Shown here one piece after another: positions 10,987 to 21,700 of a DNA stretch of 64,000 nucleotides. The notes under the pieces were generated by a model, which had not been told where the DNA came from, searched no databases, and saw only the letters and a program-made list of their open reading frames with translations. Numbering within the stretch: position 1 is the stretch's first letter; each line of letters begins with the position of its first letter. The DNA is from Taenia hydatigena (taxonomy: Eukaryota > Platyhelminthes > Cestoda > Cyclophyllidea > Taeniidae), in contig JADWOT020000008.1 in assembly GCA_036345935.2 (NCBI GenBank), positions 9,833,554 to 9,897,553 of the forward strand, in the 5' to 3' direction. A program made the position numbers and the translations under genes.

Positions 10987-13900
10987 ATGACAGATTTCTT
11001 TAGTATCGTGGGTTTTCTTACAGCGTTATTCCTCCTTTAGGCTGAAGAAAATTTACCGTTCGAGGAGAATTTAATAAAAAATCCTTACAACGTTAAGGCC
11101 TGGCTCAGATATGTCCAATTCCAGAAATCAGGTTCTCCCCATGTTTTGTATCTAACATATGAAAGAGCCTTAAAGCAATTGCCTGGGAGGTAGGCTCTTT
11201 TAATCTTCCTATCGTCAGTTATAAATTATGGTACAATTATCTAAAACTCCGACGTCAACACTCCAGAAGAATGTGCCCAGGTAGTTTAATTTATGAAGAA
11301 ACGAATAATGCACATGAACGCGCTCTTGTAACAATGCACAAGGTAGATGTCTTTCATTTGTGCTTATGCTACTATAGATGCCTCGTATTTGGACAGATTA
11401 CCTGCAATTTCTCATGTTTCAAGGTTATGTAACGCTAACACGTCGTACGTTTGATCGAGCCCTGAAAGCCTTGCCAATTACACAACATGAACGGATATGG
11501 CGCATTTATCTCAGATTCGCTGACAAGCACGGCGCAGGCATTAATGAGTCATGCGCTCGAATTTATCGTCGTTATGTTAAGGTAGTTAATTATAAAATGA
11601 AAACGATATCGGTAGTTTGCCCCTGATGATGTTGAACGATTTATCAACTTTCTAATCCGCAACGGGAATGTCAATGAGGCTGCTGTTCTCTTAGCGAAAG
11701 CAATTAATGAGGAGAATTTCATTAGTCGCGAAGGAAAATCAAAATTCCAGTTGTGGCAGGTGTTGTGCGACCTTCTCGTAAAAAACCCAACGAAAATAAC
11801 TTCTCTCGATGCTGATGCTATTATCCGGCAAGGAATAAGTCGCTATACGGACCAGGTATATTCTTTTTTTCATCGCTCTTTATGTTGTTGTCCATTTTCC
11901 CCATGATCCCCATGCCTGACAGGTTGGAATACTGTGGACCTCTCTGGCAGACTTTTACATCCGAAGTGGAAATCTTCCGCGAGCTAGAGATGTTTATGCT
12001 GAAGCCATTTCCAGTGTTATTACCGTCCGCGATTTCAGTCAGACATTCGACGCATATGCTGAGTTTGAACAATCCATCACTAAAGCTCGTATGGAAGCCC
12101 TGGAAAAGCGTTCGAGCGTAACCGAAACTGGTAAGATCTGTTCTAGTCCTTTCAGTCACTCACCGACTCTAATTTACGCTCTTGTTACCGGACTGTAGAT
12201 GAACTGGAGGTAGAGCTGTGCCTGGCCAGGCTAGAGTCTCTGATGGAACGCCGACCTCTCCTCCTAAATAGTGTTCTTCTTAGACAAAACCCGCACAACG
12301 TGAATGACTGGCTTCAGCGAGTCGAACTACTCGAACCTCAGGGTCCACGAAAGCAAATTGAAGCATTTATGGAGGGTATCAGCTCAGTAGACCCAGGTTG
12401 ATTTAGCTGTTACTCTTATGCGTATTCTCCAAGATACTGGCACAGCGTATTCATTAGTTACATGTTTTAAAATAGCCAAAGCAACAGCTGGTCGACCATC
12501 GACTTTGTGGATAGAACTGGCACGTCTCTACGAAAAGCATAATCAGTTGTCAGACGCTCGGATGGTTCTACAGAAAGCAACTGGCGTCGGATTCATCCAT
12601 GTTGAGGACTTGGCCTCCATCTGGTGTGAATGGGCTGAAATGGAAATTCGTCATGGGTGAGTGTGAAAGGAGTTGGCAAAGAACACGCCGCATTGGTTTT
12701 GAGTCTTGTTATTGACCTCGGCGTTTCATTGTATTCTTCGGAATAACTTGCTCATGCTGGGTAATCCTGCAGTGAGGTTGAAACCGCTCTCCAACTGCTT
12801 GCACGGGCTGTCACCCCGGCGGCTTCACACAAGGTTGACTACTACGACCGCTCAGAGCCGGTTCAAAATCGTCTCCACAAGTCCCTACGACTTTGGACAC
12901 TGTACACCGACTTAGAGGAGAGTTTTGGTACCTTTCAAACCACAAAGGTTTGCTTTTGGCTACCTTGCATACGACTGCATTGATTTTTGTAGCTATAAGC
13001 TGCTGCTTTTTTGTCCAATTTTAGGCTGCTTACGATCGTATGATCGATTACCGGATCGCTACGCCACAAATCATAATGAACTATGGTCTCTTCCTGGAAG
13101 AGCACAATTACTTTGAGGAGGCCTTCAAGGCAAGATTGAGGCTTTTTCTCTTTCCCATTCGTTATATTATTATCATAGTTTTGAATGTCCCTTCGGGGTT
13201 GTAGGCCTACGAAAAGGGAGTTGCCATCTTCCGATGGCCAAATGTTTTTGATATTTGGGCAACGTACCTCACCAACTTTATGGAGCGCTATGTAAGTTAT
13301 AATTATCGCATCAGAGTGTTAATCCGCCTCTGTTCTCGATTGCTGCCTAACTATTTGCTTCATTCCTTGCACAATGTTTTCGGTTGCGCTCTCGGCTATA
13401 TTTGTCATGCTTTCTGCTAAGGCTAAGGCTGAACGCAGATCCTTTTCCTCCAATAAAGCACACTGCATACCCTTAGGGTGGGAGCAAATTGGAACGTGCT
13501 CGAGATCTGTTTGAACAATGCCTTGAAAAGTGCCCTTCAAAGTTTGCTAAGCGTGAGTTTTTAATTGATTTAGTTGCTTTTTAGAAGTCTACCTTCTTTT
13601 CAAAATTGCTGGGTTATGTTGATATTTATGGTCTCCCACTTTGCGTCTACTCTAGTAAAGTCAGCTTTGAAAAATAAAAGTATTTTAGCAGATCGGTCAA
13701 ATGATTTTCTCGATCTAGAATTATACCTCCTATACGCAAAACTCGAGGAAGACCATGGTCTGGCCCGGCGTGCGATCAAGATTTATGAGCGCGCAACCGA
13801 AGCAGTCGAACCAGAGGAACGCTTCACTGTGAGTTTTCATTTTGTGTTCTTGCCACGCGATTCGTTCGGGTAAAGCTAAGATTTTGCCGTTCTGGGCTCT

Positions 13901-14818
13901 TTAGATGTTCAACATCTACATTCAACGTATCGCAGATCTTCACGGGGTAACTCATACACGAGCAGCCTACGAGCAAGCCATTGAAAGGCTGCCAGAGAAG
14001 CACGCTCGACAAATGTGCCTCCGTTTCGCCGATTTGGAGAGGAAATTGGGCGAAGTTGACCGTGCACGCGCTGTTTACGCTTATGCTGCCCAAATGTGTG
14101 ACCCTCGAGTAGGTATACCTAAATCTCGGCTGCTTATATTAGCAATGTGTATGGTTTGGTGTTTTTTCCTCGCTGCAGACTGAGCCAGAATTTTGGAAGA
14201 TTTGGAAGGAATTCGAGCTTGCTCACGGAAATGAGGATACCCTGCGGGAAATGCTTCGTATCAAGCGCAGTGTGCAGGCTACTTATAACACCAAAGTTAG
14301 CTTCATGGCAAGTCATCTAGCTGCCACAAAAGAACGAAGTAAGTGTCTCCTGCCCTCTGTAGTGTCAATTGACTGTGTTCAAAACACCATCTTCCCTTCA
14401 GCTGAGAACCCGATGCAAGCAGTCGAATCGGCTATCGCAGCAGAGGAGACTTCCGCAGCCAAACGACCACTGATTGTTTTTAAATCAGCTGGTGTTGTCA
14501 GTCAGGCAGGCTCCGAAGACAGCAGCAGTGGTAGGGTCATTAGCGGAACTGCCATCAGCAATCCAGAGGCCATCGACATTGATTTACCGGCGGACAACGA
14601 AGATGAGGTTATTGAGGAAGTAGAGGCGGAGGGAGAAGAAGCAAAAGTACTCGAAGATCGCAAAGACGGTTCGAAGTCTCGTAAGTTGCTTATATAATTT
14701 GGTGAAGCCTTAAGTGTTCACAAGTTAAGTAGTTCATCCTTTTTCAGGTCTTCGGATTGAAAAGCAGCCGGTTCCTTCTGCTGTCTTTGGAAGTCTTAAG
14801 GACGATAATGATGACTGA
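10987..14818 (+). CDS. XAB2: XAB2/SYF1 pre-mRNA splicing factor (HAT-repeat protein)
   Basis: Complete gene, 17 exons: 10987-11007, 11041-11189, 11219-11342, 11378-11581, 11616-11855, 11923-12130, 12199-12396, 12476-12656, 12773-12947, 13025-13129, 13205-13291, 13477-13552, 13719-13828, 13905-14108, 14179-14338, 14402-14680, 14748-14818. All phases match, giving 863 residues (human 855). The family is a scaffold of the Prp19-associated spliceosome and also acts in transcription-coupled repair. It is almost all HAT (half-TPR) repeats; [56 protein letters not shown] and [17 protein letters not shown] match the family closely. The acidic tail ends in [11 protein letters not shown], the conserved C-terminal motif. 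The first four introns are 29-35 nt, later ones 63-185 nt; the intron after 13129 has a GC donor. The 21-nt first exon (MTDFFSI) is inferred from a 33-nt intron and is the least certain part. Confidence 0.96.
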
Positions 14819-14973
14819 ATGTCCTTTAATATTTTTGTCGACTATTGGCAAATCTCGCGCAATTTTAACTGTATGTATAAAATATTCACAAGGCTTATTT
14901 TTTAACTTGTTATATCACTGTATTACATGTTGAACATCGTATTGTGGCTGAAGCTTATGTAATTTAGCGATTC

Positions 14974-16411
14974 CTAGAACTTTTTGATCAATATGCTTGA
15001 TCGTATTTCCAGAATTCGAACCTCTTCAATGTGAAGTGAGTGCGATTTGTTCTGTATTTCCTCCTCGAGGTCAAGTTGCCTTCTTCGGAGCGCCTTCAAT
15101 TCTTCCTCTGCATCATGGAGCATTTGTTGGAGAGTTGATATGTCCGTTTTTAGCTCTTCAGTTTGTTCAAGTATTCTAGGCAAATACGGATGGTTATTCC
15201 ATATTATTTGTGTTTCACCTTCTGCGAGTTATCTACGGCGTACCTGTGATGGGGGGCATCTCTACAGAGCTCATTTAACGGTCTGCAGTCCCTTATGTTC
15301 TTCTTTATCTCCGCTATTTCAGCAGATTTTAGGGTATCACAGATCAGCTTTTTAATGTCTTGAATGCTATCCTCCATGTTGGATATCTCTTTGAATATCT
15401 ATGGGTAACTAAAGTATTATTCTTCAAAACCAACCAAGGAAAGATGCTCTTCCAACTTGCGTTTGGCGTCGCGTGTCTCATCAACTCGAGTTCGAATGGC
15501 TCGATTCGTTGCATCTACTTGCTCTTTCTGATCCTCAAATGCTTGTATCAGAACTCCCTCGATAAGGCTACGTGTCTGGCGTGAGTTCTGGATTTGCCGA
15601 TCTGCCTCCTCGAGGTTCTTCTTCAAATGAAGAAGCCATTCGTCTGTACTGCATGAACTACAGAGTTCAGGTGCATTTTAAATGTCTTACGAAACTGGAG
15701 TTGGGTAACACTTTCTGGCCTCCGGAATATTGCCGTAGTTTGAAACAGTTTTTGCGTATTCATCCTGATTCTTAGCTGATTCTTTTCCACAAAAATCCGC
15801 TTTTAGATTAAACGCAGATCTCCGATTGAGCCTAGTGCCTCTTATTTCGCAAATAAGATATACCTTAGCTGCTCCTCCGCTTGTTCTATCCCACGAGTCA
15901 GTAATGCACGTACCCCATTAAATACAGTAACTTCTTTCAAAAGCTCATTGTGTGGATTGTCGGCTACAAGGTCAGATCCTCTCCGATCTTGTCTGCAAGG
16001 TAACAAAGTTTTCCCACTACCTTATGGTAATGCACTTTTCTGATAGATACAGGGGCTCTGTTGTGGCCTCTAGTGCCTTTTTTAGGCGAACAATGCAAGA
16101 ATTCATTTTATCAGATTCACTTGCATTGTCCTTGATTTTTTTCGTCAGTTCACTCATCCAAAATGACACATTTGTTATTCTCTGATCTGTTTGACAAAAT
16201 ATACAATGCCATATTCATCACCTAATTTCTCATCAACATCCTGCATAGTTTTAATAGTACGGTCCTTTATTTCCTTCATCAATACATCGTTTTCCAAAGC
16301 CACATTTTGTGCAGATTCTCGAGCAGCGTCAGCTTCACTGTGTTTAATTCTGTTTGAGCATATCCATTCACAAGGTGTGAACATTCGAGGAGACTTAAGG
16401 GTTTCAGACAT
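14974..16411 (-). CDS. TEKT1: Tektin-1-like axonemal protein
   Basis: Coiled-coil protein that lies inside the lumen of axonemal doublet microtubules; in flatworms expected in sperm and ciliated cells. Seven exons: 16222-16411, 16021-16186, 15864-15992, 15691-15831, 15435-15657, 15244-15398, 14974-15175. Phases agree and give 401 residues (human TEKT1 418). The N-terminus PRMFTPCEWICSNRIKH matches the tektin-1 start, and RITNVSFWMSELTKKI matches its FWKKEL region. The tektin signature RPNVELCRD is present as RPLNELCRD, with a Leu insertion and Val lost. The C-terminal LKALRRRQLDLEEEIQ and HIEEVRILEIR favour tektin-1 over tektins 2-5. Introns are 35, 28, 32, 33, 36 and 68 nt. It is tail-to-tail with XAB2, the stop codons 155 bp apart, so 3'UTRs probably abut or overlap. 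Confidence 0.93.
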
Positions 16412-16789
16412 GGCAACGATGTTTGGTAAGTTCCTTATTGTGCGTAGGGAATGTATCTATTCCTTCAACGATACAAACAAATACAAGGTTGTTGGAGATC
16501 CACAGTTTCCATAATTATCATGAAAAGGGCGATAGTATCATTAAAAAAGGGAAACTGAGGGCCATATTTGATATTTGAAATCATACAAGCATGTAAAAAT
16601 GTATGGCTATCCATCCAACAAAATGTCCTTAATTAATTAGTACTTTGAATATTTGCATATTTTAGGAAAGGGCACATGAATGCGCAAAACCATCATTACT
16701 GGTAATTGAGAGTGCATGGATGTAATGGGACACATCATTTTAAGTGTGTTGAAAATATTTTTCGAGTGATTCAGTGTCTGCAGTTTATG
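16412..16789. promoter_or_regulatory. Upstream region of tektin-1 (inferred promoter side)
   Basis: About 380 bp of AT-rich DNA 5' of the tektin-1 start codon and before the LTR cluster. No exon or specific motif is recognised. Confidence 0.3.
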
Positions 16790-17233
16790 CTTCTAACCTG
16801 TGGCACCATCCACGCACTGTGCCAGCGGCCTCTTCACCCTCCTTATTATTGTATATATAGCATCCTAAGACTTTCTTGAAGGCAAAAGAAGGCATTATAC
16901 CAGAGTAGAAAACATATATTCACTAGACAAAGGGAATGGTGCTGCTGGCTTAGGGCAGCATGGCCACCTAAGTCACTGAAATCGAAACCGGCAGTCAGAA
17001 CAAACAAGTTGTTACAGTATGCTCTTTCGTTCCAATTTCGCCCATTTTTATCTTTGGCTAGGACACGAGATGCTATATCAGCGACTACAGCAAGAAAACA
17101 CGACCCAAATATACAAAAAATCCCGACTTCCAGAGCTGGGTGTCAAACCCTAAAGACACGGAAGAGGATTTTCCGGCACTCGTACGTGCGTTTGCAATGC
17201 CTCCTAACGGAAGGGTTAAAGTTTATGTCTACC
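16790..17233 (+). mobile_element. Degenerate LTR-element fragment, interrupted by a solo LTR
   Basis: Aligns to 9655-9960. The outer parts (about 16790-16856 and 17017-17233) are collinear with it, including the cacgcactgtgc block, gatgctatatcagcgactac (the LTR end plus presumed primer-binding site) and the block ending in gaagggttaaag. The middle is a reverse-oriented solo LTR absent from the other copy. The fragment stops where the element at 17234 begins. Confidence 0.55.
16857..17016 (-). repeat. Solo LTR inserted in reverse inside an older LTR fragment
   Basis: Read on the minus strand it begins TGTAACAACTTGTTTGTTC and ends near CCTTCAAGAAAGTC...GCTAT, matching the LTRs at 17234-17417 and 17941-18122 along its length with many differences. 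The host sequence GTAT flanks it on both sides (attattGTAT on the left, GTATgctctt on the right) and occurs once in the uninterrupted relative at 9655-9960, so it is a likely 4-bp target-site duplication. Confidence 0.6.
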
Positions 17234-17417
17234 TGCGTAACACTGTTTGTTATCGCTGTCGGTTTTGGTTTCGGCCACAGAAGTGCCCATATTGCTCTGG
17301 TTGCATAGGCTGGCCTCCAAACCGTGCCAGTAGCTCATTTTCATCTGCTTATTGAATATATATCCTGACCTTGTGTTTTACCTTCTTTTGCCTTCAAGGG
17401 AGTCTCAGGACGCTACA
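17234..17417 (+). repeat. 5' LTR of the miniature element
   Basis: Begins TGCGTAACACTG, where the other copies have TGTA-CAC-TTG, and ends CTTCAAGGGAGTCTCAGG then ACGCTACA. It shares blocks with the 3' LTR: TTTGTT, CACAGAxGTG, CATATTGC, GCTGG, GCCAG and TTGCCTTCAAGG. Confidence 0.6.
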
Positions 17418-17437
17418 TTGGTGGCAGCAGAAAGCGG
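17418..17437 (+). other. Putative primer-binding site
   Basis: TTGGTGGCAGCAGAAAGCGG lies directly after the 5' LTR, the position that pairs with a host tRNA 3' end in LTR elements. The complementary tRNA was not identified. Confidence 0.4.
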
Positions 17438-17922
17438 ACCCGTCTTCATAGGGTTTCTATCCTAATCTCTACCATCCGTGGCGTGTTATAGCGGTGCAAA
17501 AGAAGTGCCTGTACTACGGATAGGAGGGTCTCTGACATCCCATAACAGAAAGGCTGAGAACGACGTCTCGCTTCGGCATTTGCCCTGTTCCCATGCTCTA
17601 CAGGAAAGCTATTAATAAATGAAGCAACAATGGCCGTGAACCACCTGCAAAAGTTTCGTTCCGAAGATTTCTCTAATGTACCTGCTTAAGGAGACGGGTA
17701 TACTAGCGTCTCCGTGCGGACATATTGATGGTCGGCAGAACTTCTTACTCCGATTTTATTTCCTATATCAGACGAAACCCCAGGTCCAGCTAAACTGCCA
17801 AAAAGGTTCGGTAGCGTTGGTGTCAAGCGTCGCCTCAGTTCGTGAATGTTTTTTTCAGCACTGATAACGTTGCGATGGCTGACGCTGCAGGTCTATCGAG
17901 GGGATCGTCGAGGACGATGCTC

Positions 17923-17940
17923 GAAAGAGGAGAGGGGTAA
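17923..17940 (+). other. Putative polypurine tract
   Basis: Purine run AAAGAGGAGAGGGG followed by TAA, directly before the TG of the 3' LTR, as expected for the plus-strand primer of an LTR element. Confidence 0.5.
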
Positions 17941-18122
17941 TGTAGTACTTTGTTTGTTCGGACTGCCGGCTTAGGTCTCGGTCACAGAGGTGGTCATATT
18001 GCCCTAGCCGCGTGGGCTGGTCCCCGAGTAATGCCAGCAGTCCATTCCCTCTATTTATTAAATGTATATATTCTACCCTATTATTACGCCTTTTTCGCCT
18101 TCAAGGAAGTCTCGGGACGCTA
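17941..18122 (+). repeat. 3' LTR of the miniature element
   Basis: Begins TGTAGTACTTTGTTTG and ends TCAAGGAAGTCTCGGGACG then CTA. Partner of the repeat at 17234-17417; the final CA seen in the 5' LTR is GG here. Confidence 0.6.
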
Positions 18123-18779
18123 GGGTAATTATGATTACGTCTAGTCAGTCTTTGTGCTGTCCTTTTTCTCAAACTTTATTTCACTACCATTGTTTTTAAC
18201 TTGTCTTTGTTAATATCAGCTGTTTTTCTTTCAGAATAGAATGCATACTTTTAATGTAATCCTTCGTTTTAGGTCCTAAGGAGTATAGCATGCTTTTAAG
18301 TTTAGTTTTTTTTCAGCCTATTTATTTCCTTCCCACATTACGTTGTCAATCAATCCTCTGTTTTGGCAATGTCTATGAATTTTCAACATATTAAGCCTCT
18401 TAGGCCTAATAGATGTAGTTAGAATTTCCAATTTTTGTGCAGTAATTGAGTCTTAGGCTTGAAATCTTCTTCCTTTTTTGCTTTGATTGGCTAAACGTTA
18501 CTAAGTTGCATCTAGCCCTAGGCCGAATGTCCTATTTTAATGTTAGCCAATCACCTCTTGAAGAACTCATTTCATTCCGAAGGTAGCCCACGTCGTGGCC
18601 TTTTGGCTATCAGTTGTGCCACTGATTTGTTGTGACTTATTTTACTGTTTTTGGACGAATTCTCGCTCTTGAATTTCCACAATATCAAGGGTGATTAATA
18701 GGCGGTTATTAATAGCCCTCAAAAGTTGACAGATGTTCAATTTACTTTTCCTACAAATTCAATTTTACTCTATCGCTAA
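18123..18779. promoter_or_regulatory. Upstream region of eEF2 kinase (inferred promoter side)
   Basis: About 660 bp between the LTR element and the kinase start codon, pyrimidine-rich on the plus strand. The promoter and 5'UTR presumably lie here; no definite motif or exon is seen. Confidence 0.3.
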
Positions 18780-21700
18780 ATGGAAGCTAACGTTTCTTCT
18801 ACCTTACGAGTTACAAAAGTAAAATACTCGAATACGCAGTCGTTGTCAAGTAGTGCATGTCGCTTGGGTCAGGAGGCTGCCCACTCTCCAGGTAAGATGT
18901 CCATATTGTTTCCGTTCCACATCTTCTTTCGTTTTTTAAATATTTCTTTCGCACATTAAGGCGCTAAGTTATGGCAGTCAGCCTTGCAAAAGGTTCGCAC
19001 TCGTGCGGCAAAGCTGGATCTATGGAGCGATTTCGATTTGAAGTCGACGCCAACGATTGCAGCCGTCCGTCATCGATATAGTGCACTTAAAAAGAAATGG
19101 ATCAAAGACAGTATATTAGTTAAACTGGAAGAAAAAGCCTTCAATCGAGGCGCCATGAGAGAATGCTTCAGATTGTAAATCTGAATTTGTTATAAGGCGA
19201 AACATTAAATCTTCTCAAAATTGCATTCGTCAGTTTTGCATGGTTTAGATTCATTCATGGTCGTGATTTAAGACACCTTCAAGCTGCTGCAGTTCTTAGC
19301 TTGGATTCTTTGCTCTTTGCAGAAAAAAACTGCCTGACAATGGCGACTGGAGCGCAGCGTCTAACTACGTTGCTAAACGATATATTTCTCCCGTTAGCAA
19401 CTCAGTCTACTTAGATGATGTGCGCTTACAAATGGAGGCAAAATTATGGGCTGAGGCTTTTAACAAACAAAATCCACCTAAAAAGGTGATCTATCTGTCT
19501 CTTTCTTTTTCGTACACTTTTATGGCTAATTCTTAATTCTTGTCCCTCGAAGGTGGACGTGTTTCAAATGTCCGTGATAGAAATCCTTCCTGAGAGTCCG
19601 GATAGTCCGCCAATTTGTGACTCAAGGCGGCGCGGATCCATCACAATGATGAGTATGCCCTCAATACAGCGGAAAGCTCAGTCTTCTCAGTTCTACCACA
19701 TTGAACGCTACATGGATGGAGAGTATCGCAAGTACAACTCCAACTCGGGATTTGTTGACGGCCAGCCTAGGAACACGCCACAAGTGAGCGGCTAGTCCAC
19801 TTTCCGTCCCAAGATTCGGTGCTTTATACAGTCTACAGGTGAATGGTTTTGCTGTAGTAAGCCTCACCTATGTGAAGGGAAATAAACCAGGTAGTTTTTA
19901 TTTTAGTGGGCTCTCATTTCGTTAAGGCATTCAGGCGTTCTTTGTTGGTAGTATTTGATAGAATTATAGTACAGGGTGGTAGCATTGTTATTTCCACATA
20001 TTCATTGTCGATTATGTCTCCTGCAGTTGTGTTCCAATTTCAGAGCAAATCAGGTTCTGATTTTATATGCACTCCTTGAAATTGTATTTCCTTTGGATTC
20101 TAGTTTATCCACAGTCATTACTTGCTATAATCTTGGCGTGGTAAGCTAATCTATAAAGCTGTTGTCGCTGGGTTACTTTTTGCTTCTTCCCCTTAGCAGT
20201 TTAGCTCATTCTTTGAAATTGTGAATTAAAGTATCTCCAACAGCTCTTACTTAGTTTTGGTGTTCTACCACTCCTAATTACACTCTCTTTGTGAATCCAT
20301 AGGCCTTTAGTCACTTCACCTTTGAACATTCTGGTCACCGTCTGCTGGTCGTGGATATTCAAGGAGTGGGCGATCTCTATACCGATCCTCAGATCCACAC
20401 TGCCGACGGTCTTGGTTACAATGACGGGAATCTGGGTCTTCGAGGCATGGCGCTATTCTTCCACTCACATCGCTGTAATCCCCTCTGTAATTATCTCGGC
20501 TTAGCTCCCTTCGACCTCTCTGAAAGCGAAGTCAAAGAACTCTATGATGGTGATACCGGGCTCGATTTGGATGCTGAGGTTGAACCTAGTCAATTTGAAG
20601 TGGATGTTGACGATTTCGTGGATTTTGAGGCACCCGAGTGCACTTCAGTAGGCTTTATTCTTCGCCATTTAGATCTCGCTTCATGATTCACTAATTTGCA
20701 ATGTGTTTTTAGCCTTCTGCGAACAGACCATTTCCCCATCCGAATGACCCTTCTCTGGCGTCATCCCCTACTGATAGTGATGCATCCCTACATCTGCAAG
20801 TTCGGAAACGGTCTCTCTCTTACGGTATGATTCCACTCGGTTTTTCGCCCTCTCCTTCCCTCTCTACTTGCTACCGATCGAGTGCCAGGCAATTTTACGG
20901 TCCTACTGTCGCTAAGGATGAGGAGTTTCGAGTCTGTCGTCGCTTCCGCACCTTTAGTGGTTCCACAGCAACCGAACCGGGTCACCAAGCATCTCCAGTT
21001 GTCGATACGAGGGCTCAAATTCCCAAGAGCTTTTTTCCATGCGGCACTGAATGTGTTGACACTGGCTCACCCCTTCTTCCTGATTCCACATTCGACGTCG
21101 ACTCGGGTTTCAGCTGGGAGGATGAAGCGTGTGCTGTGCCTTTCCGCCTTCGGGGACGGAGAACACGAACTATTAGCGAGTCGTCCGATGTAGACAACGA
21201 CTTGGCGGCCGCAACAGTTGGAAGCCTTCTGCACCAGACCATTCGTGAAACGCACAAGCCCACTTCCGCGGCCCATCCCTCCAATCTGGATCAAGAGATC
21301 GGCCAATCAATTTTGGGGCAGTTGCATCACGAACTTGCTCGTCTGCATGAAGCTAGCAGGTTCGTGAAGCGACACATTGGAGGCTGGTCACAGAATGGAC
21401 TTGGTGCTCTGCCGCTGGACGACATTCTCGAATCAAACGACATTGATCCAGCGAGGTCAATCGACTGGGAGTCGGTCCTGTTTCACGAGCGTCTCGCCGC
21501 TCAGTTAGGATGCCTCGAGGCTCTTATTGTCATGGCTCATTACTATCTCGGACTTCCTACTCAGCTTCTTTCTGACTGTCCCATTAAGGTAGTTGGGTCC
21601 CATTAATTGGTTCATTTGTCCATACTCTCTGGCAGTAGATTTGTGATTACTCGCGACGCTTTAGCCCTGTGAAGATGACCTCAGTCTGGGTGTCGATTAC

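Larger units (their letters stand above)
17234..18122 (+). mobile_element. Miniature LTR retroelement (TRIM-like), non-coding
   Basis: About 890 bp: two direct repeats of about 183 bp (17234-17417 and 17941-18122) enclose about 520 bp with no substantial open frame. The left repeat ends CTACA and is followed at once by TTGGTGGCAGCAGAAAGCGG, in the place of a tRNA primer-binding site. The right repeat begins TGTAGTAC and is preceded by the purine run AAAGAGGAGAGGGG, in the place of a polypurine tract. Small size, absent gag/pol and this architecture fit terminal-repeat retrotransposons in miniature, a class I recall being described from tapeworms. The LTRs are clearly diverged from each other, so the copy is old. 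Confidence 0.65.

Noticed and set aside
15841..15863. A 23-nt intron in tektin-1
   Set aside because: Using the acceptor at 15832 gives a 32-nt intron and QLRLNRRSAFNL, which fits the tektin-1 QIRMNRSAKYNL block better.
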